The notes under the pieces were generated by a model. It had not been told where the DNA came from, ran no database searches, and saw nothing but the letters and a program-made list of their open reading frames with translations. A stretch of 35,238 nucleotides of DNA, from the NCBI GenBank assembly GCA_002315855.1, contig DCIG01000032.1:1-35238 (forward strand), in the 5' to 3' direction. This stretch comes from Lentisphaeria bacterium UBA1732. GTDB taxonomy: Bacteria; Verrucomicrobiota; Lentisphaeria; Victivallales; UBA1829. This document shows, one piece after another, positions 1 through 6,476 of the stretch; within the stretch, counting starts at the first letter, position 1; every line of letters starts with the position of its first letter. A program made the position numbers and the translations under genes.

Positions 1-1
1 A

Positions 2-214
2 AAAAAACGGGATTTTAGGTTTGAAGACGGATTGATTGCGGCGGTCAATCTGGGCGGCGATGCAGATTCCATCGGTGCTGTTTTCGGGCAGATTGCAGGT
101 GCTTATTATGGGGTCAATGCAATTCCCGAACGCTGGGTTTCTGCGGTCAAAGACCGGCAGAAAGTCAACGAGCTGATCGAATCGCTGATCCGGCTGAAAG
201 AGGGGCAGGCATAA
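2..214 (+). CDS. ADP-ribosylglycohydrolase family protein, C-terminal fragment
   Basis: The reading frame is open from the left edge of the window to a TAA stop, so only the last 70 residues or so are present. The segment GGDADSIGAVFGQIAGAYYG matches the C-terminal metal-binding motif of the ADP-ribosylglycohydrolase (DraG/ARH) family, in which the Asp residues of the GGDADSIG block bind the di-metal centre. Family members remove ADP-ribose from proteins or small molecules. The target here cannot be told from the fragment. The apparent TTG start at 32 is not the real start, because the frame and family similarity continue upstream of it. It converges on the nucleotidyltransferase-like gene ending at 280. 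Confidence 0.85.
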   Translation, partial: KKRDFRFEDGLIAAVNLGGDADSIGAVFGQIAGAYYGVNAIPERWVSAVKDRQKVNELIESLIRLKEGQA

Positions 215-279
215 AAACATTTGTCAGGCAGACACGATACCCGCAAGACGGTCGTTCAGGGGGAAGTTCTGATGATGTA

Positions 280-1464
280 CTATTTTCGGCTGTGCGCCAG
301 TTTGCGGTATTGTTCCAGGGAGTCAAGGTACTGCATCTGTTCGGCATTGATGTTCTGTTTTGCGGCATAGCCGGTCAGTTTGATGAACTTCGAGGCAATG
401 TCTTTTCCGTATGCCTGAATCAATGCGCCGTACACTCCGTGCGGCGGCAATTTATATTTTGCCCGCATATTCCGCGGATGAAAACAGCGGAATGTTCTGA
501 AAATCCAGGATTTGGACAAAATGTCGCTCCGGTGCATGGTAATACTGGCATCATCCTCCGGATACAGGTCTATCCGAGTGGTCAAATACCGGAAAAGTTC
601 GACCATTTTCTGATCAATCGCCGGCTCCTGCGGATACAGATTCTCCGGGAAAAAATCAGAAAACGCCTTGAGCAGACACCGACTGTCGGGAAGTCCCCAT
701 TGCAACTCCAGCTCATGCAGTTTCTGCCAATCCGGCGGGTCTTTCCGGAGGAGATATGCAAAATCCAGCAGGAATTTCAACAGCGAAAAATAACCCCATC
801 GAGAATCTTCCAGATGAATCATCACAAGCAAAAAAGTTACTTCAGGCGAGAAAATCCTGCCCCCGTCCGGAAGCAGTCTGGTGTGTTTCCACAGGTCATC
901 CTGCACGGATGCGGGGAATCCCGGTACAATGAAGTGAGGTTCGATTGCCAAATGTCCCCATTTATGCAATGGACAAAAATGGTGTTCCGTTTGATATTCG
1001 CCATCCTGAGTCCAGCCCAGTTTTTTCAGGATTTCCATTGCATCCCGAATCTGCTCTTTGCGAAAGAGAATATCCAAATCCGAAACACGCCGCATCGCCG
1101 ATACCGGATAACACCGATAAGCCAAATCGCCGCCTTTGAATACAACCATGTCAATCCCGGCTTCGGACATCATCTTTGTCATTCGCTTTAATTCAGCCTC
1201 ATACTGGAGCATTTGTCCGGTGCAGAGCAGTGTTTCCTTCGTGCACTTCGCATAGAAATCCGCGGGGAGCTGTTTCCCGAAATAATGGAGAGCCAGCGCA
1301 TCCAGCTGGGCAGAATGCACGGCTTTCTCAAACTCCGCAAAATCCTCCTGCGTCCAATCGTCCGGCAAAGCAGTATCATGGTCGAATACTGCCCGCTTCA
1401 AAACCGGCATCAGGCACCGCGCGTCTTTCTGCGTCTGCAACGCTACCGACTGACTCATATACAT
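280..1464 (-). CDS. Nucleotidyltransferase-fold family protein (NTP_transf_5-like)
   Basis: A 394-residue protein with a helical N-terminal part and a nucleotidyltransferase-type core. The core has a KGG motif at residues 110-112 followed by RRVSDLDILF around 125-134, where the two Asp residues match the metal-binding pair of polymerase-beta-type nucleotidyltransferases. This layout is that of the uncharacterised nucleotidyltransferase family (Pfam NTP_transf_5), often found near capsule or surface polysaccharide genes. Its substrate is unknown. A GAGG ribosome-binding site lies 7 bases before the ATG and overlaps the TGA stop of the upstream Nif3-like gene, so the two are probably translationally coupled. 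It is the last gene of the minus-strand run that starts at 6225. Confidence 0.75.
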   Translation of the reverse strand: MYMSQSVALQTQKDARCLMPVLKRAVFDHDTALPDDWTQEDFAEFEKAVHSAQLDALALHYFGKQLPADFYAKCTKETLLCTGQMLQYEAELKRMTKMMSEAGIDMVVFKGGDLAYRCYPVSAMRRVSDLDILFRKEQIRDAMEILKKLGWTQDGEYQTEHHFCPLHKWGHLAIEPHFIVPGFPASVQDDLWKHTRLLPDGGRIFSPEVTFLLVMIHLEDSRWGYFSLLKFLLDFAYLLRKDPPDWQKLHELELQWGLPDSRCLLKAFSDFFPENLYPQEPAIDQKMVELFRYLTTRIDLYPEDDASITMHRSDILSKSWIFRTFRCFHPRNMRAKYKLPPHGVYGALIQAYGKDIASKFIKLTGYAAKQNINAEQMQYLDSLEQYRKLAHSRK

Positions 1465-1473
1465 GGCATAACC

Positions 1474-2253
1474 TCACAGCATCGTCGGGAAATCCAAAAA
1501 TTCCGTTTCAATTCCGAATTTTTCTTTCACCTGTTCCATTACAGCCAGCACGCCCGGCGTTTCCGAGCGGTAATGTCCCAGCGTAATCACTGCGGTTCCG
1601 GCCTCCAGTGCAGGGTGATAGCTCTCATGCGTAAACGTACCCGTTACGAGGCAGTCCAGCCCGTATCTTTCGCAGTCATCGAAAAGTTCAGGCCACGCCC
1701 CGCCGCCGGAAATAATCCCAATATGTTTCACGGGGACATTCCGGCGAATCAGCTGGCAAACAGGGCCTTCCGATGCCAGTTTCTGCTCATAAATTCTGCA
1801 AAGCTCCGTTGTGCTTCCAATACCGGGCAATGTGCCGCGCAATCCGATCAAACGCCCATGGTATGACCCGAAAGGCTTCAAATCTTCCAGACCGATCATC
1901 GATGCCAGAATCGCATTGTGTCCCAGTTCAGGGTGTGCGTCCAGCGGCAAATGCGCCGCATACAGGGACAGCTGATGACACGCCAGCTTCGTGATTCTGC
2001 GGGCATCCGCCCCGGTAATGCGCCGGAAGCCGCTGCCCCACGATATACCGTGATGCACGAACAGAATATCTGCACCGCACTGTATCGCTTTCTCAAACGT
2101 CGCCGCACACGCATCCACGGCAAACGCCGCCTTGCGCACGGTCTCCGCCCCTGCAAACTGCAAGCCGTTATTGGAACAATCCTCCGTCCAGTCTTTCACG
2201 TGCAAAAGCCCGTCCAGCCACTCCGTCAATTCGCGTAATGCCATCGTTTTCAT
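1474..2253 (-). CDS. Nif3-like dinuclear metal centre protein
   Basis: A 259-residue protein of about the usual length for the Nif3/YbgI (DUF34) family. The N-terminus has the family pattern DCSNNGLQFAG near residues 25-35, then CGADILFVHHGISWG near 60-74, whose histidines are metal ligands. The C-terminus has TLGHYRSETPG, the second conserved metal-binding His motif. Family members form toroidal hexamers with a di-metal site. They are often annotated as GTP cyclohydrolase 1 type 2, but a general function is not settled. The ATG follows an AAGGA ribosome-binding site and lies 3 bases after the preceding gene's stop, which points to one operon. Confidence 0.88.
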   Translation of the reverse strand: MKTMALRELTEWLDGLLHVKDWTEDCSNNGLQFAGAETVRKAAFAVDACAATFEKAIQCGADILFVHHGISWGSGFRRITGADARRITKLACHQLSLYAAHLPLDAHPELGHNAILASMIGLEDLKPFGSYHGRLIGLRGTLPGIGSTTELCRIYEQKLASEGPVCQLIRRNVPVKHIGIISGGGAWPELFDDCERYGLDCLVTGTFTHESYHPALEAGTAVITLGHYRSETPGVLAVMEQVKEKFGIETEFLDFPTML

Positions 2254-2256
2254 CTG

Positions 2257-3189
2257 TCATTCCTTGCTTGTTTGAAATCTTGCAGTAATCATTCGCCACC
2301 GCAGTTCTTTTTCCGCGTTTCCCGCGACCCATTTTTTCAGGTCAGCCTCATCCATTGACGCAATTTTGCGAATTTCAGGCGAGGTCATGCGGAACAATGC
2401 CGCTTCCGCTTTCTCAAAACCGATTCCGGACAGTTTGTGCCTTGCACGGAAATAAGTTCTGCGTTCCGGGATATTCCGCCCCAGCAAAAACGCGGGAAAC
2501 ACAAACGCAAGTATCCAGAACGGCCACAGCGGGAACTGAGCAACCCCGGTAAACACAATCAGCTGCATAATCAGAAGAAGAAAAACGGGAACGGTAAACG
2601 CAATCGCATCCCAATCATGGCGGAAGCAGTTTCCGGTCCAACGCCGAAACGCACTGGAGGACGTCATATAGGCAAAATGTTCCTCGTATGGTTCATCTTT
2701 CAGGCAACCGCGCACCGCATGACACAGCTCGTGCGCCAGGAGTTCCGCCCGCCCGTAAATAAACCATTTTCTGCGGTTGCGAAAACTTCTGCGCAGGAAA
2801 AAAACTGGCACGCCGTCTTCCGTTTCCACGGTACAGCCGCCCCACAAAAGTCCAAGACCTTTTCGCGGGAAAAACGCCGGGACCCAGTCTGCCCGGAATC
2901 CGAACAGAGGTTCGGTCAATCCGGCAGCATCATCCAGCGCAGAACGGTTGATCGGTTCAATTTCGCCGACATTGAACTCAACAATCCGGCTCATTTCGAT
3001 GCCGTCTTCCGGCTTGCCTGCAAGTTCGGCACATTTTCGCCGCATCTGGCCGGCACGGGCACGGAATGACGCCTCATTTTCACCCGGAGCCGCGATAAAA
3101 CCCGCAGCATCAAGTTCCTCAAGCGTCATATTTCCCGGCGCGATGTCATGCGCTGGAAGTGTATTTGTTTGTTCACAACTTACAAACAT
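2257..3189 (-). CDS. Membrane protein with zinc-metalloprotease-like HELCH motif
   Basis: I do not recognise a named family. From the ATG at 3189 the protein has 310 residues. Residues 153-157 are HELCH, an HExxH zincin motif within LAHELCHAVRG. Twelve residues further on is EEHFAYM (169-175), which could supply a third, glutamate ligand. Two adjacent hydrophobic segments (about 196-240) should cross the membrane. The site would then lie before the membrane hairpin, with a helical tail after it. The start at 3189 was chosen over an upstream TTG (3201) because GGGGA sits just before it. No promoter is evident between this gene and the HNH gene 23 bases upstream. Peptidase activity is inferred from the motif only. 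Confidence 0.6.
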   Translation of the reverse strand: MFVSCEQTNTLPAHDIAPGNMTLEELDAAGFIAAPGENEASFRARAGQMRRKCAELAGKPEDGIEMSRIVEFNVGEIEPINRSALDDAAGLTEPLFGFRADWVPAFFPRKGLGLLWGGCTVETEDGVPVFFLRRSFRNRRKWFIYGRAELLAHELCHAVRGCLKDEPYEEHFAYMTSSSAFRRWTGNCFRHDWDAIAFTVPVFLLLIMQLIVFTGVAQFPLWPFWILAFVFPAFLLGRNIPERRTYFRARHKLSGIGFEKAEAALFRMTSPEIRKIASMDEADLKKWVAGNAEKELRWRMITARFQTSKE

Positions 3190-3212
3190 ATTTCCCCACA
3201 AAAAATTCTGTA

Positions 3213-4190
3213 TTACTTTTTGAGAATATTATCACGATGATAAACAAGATATTTTTTACGTTTTTCATCAATAGGTAAGTCTTTAATTATTATGTTGCTA
3301 AAAATATGAAGTCTTTTTTGATTCATGGGAGAAAGCCAAGGTGAAACAATAAGTCTTTTGTCGTCAGTAAAACTAATAAACCCTCTGTCAAAAAGTTTAT
3401 CATAAGTTGGAGTAAACATAAATCCATTTTTCGGATCAATTTTCTCCTTATCTGATGAATTTTTCCAGGGTTTAATATGGGATGCAATTAAAAGACGTTC
3501 ATCGTTGACCATTGTAAAAGGACAAAAAGGACATTCAAGCAAAAGTCTTGATCGATATTCACCTTGACCGACACGAGCCTGTAAAATTCTTTGTTTTTCT
3601 TTTTGAGTGTGCTCACTTTCCTGCACCTGTTTTTCAGCCTGAATTTCATCAGGTTCCATAATCTTGTCATCAAAGGAATTATGATAATCTAAAAACATTT
3701 TAAAATAAAAGAATATTTCCCCCTCATCATTTTTTAGTTTCAAAACAGAAACATAAGAAATATTGGGAAGTCCGATATTACGCATTAAATTGTAATAAGC
3801 TGAAGAGGAATTAATATATACACGTGGGGGTCTTACACCTACACGAAAAACTTGGAATTTTAATATTTCCGAAGATAGGGAATCAACAAATTGATTACCC
3901 TCGTAAAAGTTTTTATTTAACTTATTTCGATCAATATAATTCTGTTGAGGATTTAAAAACTCATCTGACGCGTCAAGCAAAAATTTCTTAAAATCGGATT
4001 TCAGAAAAAAACAATTACAGGAAAAGCTACCCCAAAATTCCAATAAATCATGTGATTCGTTTCCAACATACAATTTCGCCTCTCCATGCCCATCACCTAA
4101 TTTATTCATTACAAAAGAATCCGCGAGCGTAATATATTCTTTCGTATCGATAATTGAAAAATGAGTTCCGTGAATGATTAGTGAATTCAT
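3213..4190 (-). CDS. HNH-family restriction endonuclease (partner of the upstream C5 methyltransferase)
   Basis: A 325-residue protein. The C-terminal third carries an HNH nuclease domain of the HNH_2 type: CPFC at 220-223, LLIASHIKPW at 233-242 with H238 as probable metal-activating His, DPKNG at 252-256, and YDKLFDRGFISF at 263-274. The first 180 residues match nothing I recognise and could be the DNA-recognition part. The ATG is separated by 1 base from the TAA of the methyltransferase gene, and its GGAGAA ribosome-binding site abuts that TAA. Translation should therefore depend on the methyltransferase, a safe order for a restriction-modification pair. The gene is AT-rich like the methyltransferase and unlike the rest of the window, suggesting joint acquisition. 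Sequence specificity cannot be read from the sequence. Confidence 0.82.
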   Translation of the reverse strand: MNSLIIHGTHFSIIDTKEYITLADSFVMNKLGDGHGEAKLYVGNESHDLLEFWGSFSCNCFFLKSDFKKFLLDASDEFLNPQQNYIDRNKLNKNFYEGNQFVDSLSSEILKFQVFRVGVRPPRVYINSSSAYYNLMRNIGLPNISYVSVLKLKNDEGEIFFYFKMFLDYHNSFDDKIMEPDEIQAEKQVQESEHTQKEKQRILQARVGQGEYRSRLLLECPFCPFTMVNDERLLIASHIKPWKNSSDKEKIDPKNGFMFTPTYDKLFDRGFISFTDDKRLIVSPWLSPMNQKRLHIFSNIIIKDLPIDEKRKKYLVYHRDNILKK

Positions 4191-4191
4191 T

Positions 4192-6225
4192 TTATTCTCC
4201 TTTTAGGATAGATGGGTAACTCTCGAATATTTGATGCAGAATTGATATAAGAACATCAACTACTATGGAATTCCCCGATTGTTGATAAATTGAAGTATCT
4301 GAAACAACAATTTTAAAACTATCGCAAAATCCCATTAGACGTAAACATTCCCGTGGCGTTAATTTACGCAGTCTTCCCGCCGTTGTTACATAATTATCAA
4401 CTCCAGCCCGATGCATTTTATGCATTGTTGTTAAAAGAGGACGTGCAATTTTCAAATCAGTTTGAGGTCTTGAATAAAATCCTTTTGTCCCAGTTGCCAG
4501 AACATACTTAATAACTTTTTCAGATAAAAAATACTTATCTAAATCTTTAATAATATCCGTTTTTGCTTTTTCTTCTTCAACAAAAACAAAATCCCCATGC
4601 CAGTTGAACTGTTGGTTTTTCTTTTGACATAGTTGCACATCCCCATCTATTTGAGTATATCTTTTTTCAAGGTTTTTTTCCATAGTAACAAAATCAACTC
4701 CTTTTTGAGGAAGATAATATTGTCCTGAAACATTATCAATTAAAAAATCCTGCATCGTTTTTTTCAATGGAATTGGATTGGGAAAGTTAAAAGGACAGAC
4801 AAGCTTTAAATCGTTTCTAAAACCAACGACAAAAAGTCTTTCACGATTTTGAGGAATTCCATAATCTTTTGCATTTAAAACAGCATGTTTCCAATTGTAT
4901 CCAAGGGATGTAAAAACATTTTTCATTGTTTCCCAAGTCCGTCCAAAATCATTGCTTAAAACTGCTTTAACATTCTCGTAAATAAATATTTTTGGACGTA
5001 TTTCCTGTATTAATCTTGCATATTCATAAAAAAGTGTTCCACGCGTATCTTCAAGACCTCTCTGTTTCCCAACAAGGCTAAATGATTGGCACGGGCTTCC
5101 ACCTACAAAAAGATCAACCTGTTCAAAATATTGCTTCCCGTCAAGGAAAGAAACATTCCAATGAAAATGTTCATCATTCAAAGGATAATTTGCCAAATAA
5201 CTCTCACGAACCTTATTATGACTTTTTTGATTTTGATAGAGAGAATCAATATATGCTTTTTTTTCTTTATAATCATCTAATAATGCCAGTTTTTTAGTAA
5301 TATGGAAAGTCGTAATTCTTTCATGAAGCATCGAAAGTCGTTCTGCAATATCACTAAACGCCTTGATTATTTTTTTCCCGGAGATGCTCTCAAATAAAAA
5401 ATAAGAACGAGAAAAATCTTCATAGATTGCATTCCAATCTATAGAATCTCTGCTTGAAAAAGAGATTTCAACCGGGAATATTTCGGAAAGAGTAGAGATA
5501 GAATTATCCTTACTAAAGTCATTTATTACATTTAGCATAATCTGTAATACAAGAAGTTTGCGATTTTCCCCATGTACCTCTGAAAGACTTTTAGAAAATG
5601 AAAGATATTCGTTTTTTCTCGTCTTTTTTATTGATTTCATTTCAGTAATCTTTTGTAAAATTGAACATAAAAGAGCATCAATTTCTGCAATTTCGAAGAA
5701 ATTTATCTTATTTTTTGCTTCAGTAAACTTGTATTCGGTATTGTGCAAATCATTTTCCAACGAGCTTTTATGTTCAGAATCTTCTTTAGACTGAACTTGA
5801 ATACAAGAAATCGTTTTTTTAAGACCAATAAATTCTTCTTCAATCTTCTGAAGATTATTAGGTACTTTTTGAGACAAAATATCTATATCTCCATTATCAC
5901 ATGCAAAAATAATTTTATGTTTGATTTGCATCCTATCCAAAGCATGTTCAACTGCACCGATACCGCTAAAAACCGTTGCAAGGCGTAAACCATCACATCT
6001 ATGGGGAAATACAGATTCTCCGGAATCTGAAACAAATTGGACAATATCATCAAAGGAACAATGAAGATACTGCATTATTTTTCCTAATTCAGTAATTGTA
6101 ATATCCTCATTACTTTCTATCCTTGACATTATATCTGCACTTATCCCAATTCTTTTTTGAAAGTCAGTTTTGGTAATATTCGCTTTTTCAAGCTTATGCC
6201 AAAGTCGCTCGTAACTACATTTCAT
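4192..6225 (-). CDS. DNA (cytosine-5) methyltransferase with N-terminal HTH and a large internal insertion
   Basis: A 677-residue protein. Residues 6-65 form an XRE-like helix-turn-helix (core FQKRIGISADIMSRIES). The C5-methyltransferase motifs follow: I at 86-90 (FSGIG), II at 108-113 (ACDNGD), IV at 376-380 (GSPCQ, catalytic C379), VI at 417-419 (ENV), VIII at 459-463 (QNRER), IX at 619-634 (LRKLTPRECLRLMGFC), X at 648-658 (QQSGNSIVVDV). Between motifs II and III lies an insert of about 220 residues (roughly 114-338), rich in Lys/Glu and probably helical or coiled-coil. Such enzymes flip and methylate cytosine. The N-terminal HTH resembles those of M.EcoRII and M.SsoII, which repress their own promoters. 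A promoter and a dyad lie just upstream. It heads an operon with the HNH nuclease and is markedly AT-rich. Confidence 0.93.
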   Translation of the reverse strand: MKCSYERLWHKLEKANITKTDFQKRIGISADIMSRIESNEDITITELGKIMQYLHCSFDDIVQFVSDSGESVFPHRCDGLRLATVFSGIGAVEHALDRMQIKHKIIFACDNGDIDILSQKVPNNLQKIEEEFIGLKKTISCIQVQSKEDSEHKSSLENDLHNTEYKFTEAKNKINFFEIAEIDALLCSILQKITEMKSIKKTRKNEYLSFSKSLSEVHGENRKLLVLQIMLNVINDFSKDNSISTLSEIFPVEISFSSRDSIDWNAIYEDFSRSYFLFESISGKKIIKAFSDIAERLSMLHERITTFHITKKLALLDDYKEKKAYIDSLYQNQKSHNKVRESYLANYPLNDEHFHWNVSFLDGKQYFEQVDLFVGGSPCQSFSLVGKQRGLEDTRGTLFYEYARLIQEIRPKIFIYENVKAVLSNDFGRTWETMKNVFTSLGYNWKHAVLNAKDYGIPQNRERLFVVGFRNDLKLVCPFNFPNPIPLKKTMQDFLIDNVSGQYYLPQKGVDFVTMEKNLEKRYTQIDGDVQLCQKKNQQFNWHGDFVFVEEEKAKTDIIKDLDKYFLSEKVIKYVLATGTKGFYSRPQTDLKIARPLLTTMHKMHRAGVDNYVTTAGRLRKLTPRECLRLMGFCDSFKIVVSDTSIYQQSGNSIVVDVLISILHQIFESYPSILKGE

Positions 6226-6236
6226 GGATGATTATG

Positions 6237-6257
6237 TCCTTTAAAAAGTTTTAAGGA
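6237..6257 (-). promoter_or_regulatory. Candidate operator (dyad) over the methyltransferase ribosome-binding site
   Basis: A 21-base imperfect dyad centred on 6247 has outer half-sites TCCTT (6237-6241) and AAGGA (6253-6257). Eight of ten symmetric positions are complementary. It lies between the predicted transcription start (near 6270) and the ATG, and overlaps the AAAGGA ribosome-binding site. The methyltransferase has an N-terminal HTH, so this is a natural place for autorepression. That role is inference. An RNA hairpin acting on translation would be an alternative use of the same symmetry. Confidence 0.45.
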
Positions 6258-6276
6258 AAAGGTTAGACAAGAAAGT

Positions 6277-6305
6277 AATATAGCCTGTAATAAACGATAA
6301 TGCAA
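6277..6305 (-). promoter_or_regulatory. Sigma70-type promoter of the restriction-modification operon
   Basis: Reading the minus strand, TTGCAT (6305-6300) is followed after 17 bases by TATATT (6282-6277), preceded by GGC. Spacing and hexamers fit a vegetative promoter. The predicted start near 6270 gives a leader of about 45 bases to the methyltransferase ATG. Confidence 0.65.
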
Positions 6306-6369
6306 ATCAAAAATATTCTATAATCTTTCGATAAACTCAAAAAAAATTCTTTTTGTCCTGCCGCGGCCT

Positions 6370-6397
6370 TTGCTTTTTGACTTTTTTATGCTATATT
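6370..6397 (+). promoter_or_regulatory. Extended -10 promoter of the metH-like gene
   Basis: TGCTATATT at 6389-6397 is an extended -10 element. The upstream hexamer is weak (TTGCTT at 6370-6375, 16-base spacer). The 16-base string ending in this element (6382-6397) recurs exactly at 17193-17208 before typA. The leader to the ATG at 6477 holds two small hairpins (GGGACAT 6421-6427 with ATGTTCC 6436-6442; GTGT 6444-6447 with ACAC 6452-6455). I see no cobalamin or SAM riboswitch consensus in it. Confidence 0.6.
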
Positions 6398-6476
6398 CTT
6401 TCATCACAAAAAACAACAGAGGGACATTCCGTGTGATGTTCCGGTGTAATAACACTCAACGGGAGCGGCGAAGACT

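Noticed and set aside
6398..6476. Cobalamin or SAM riboswitch before the metH-like gene
   Set aside because: The leader is under 80 bases and has only two small hairpins. The conserved cores of these riboswitches are absent.
3202..6476. Mobile element around the restriction-modification pair
   Set aside because: The base composition suggests transfer, but I found no integrase, transposase, terminal inverted repeats or clear target-site duplication.
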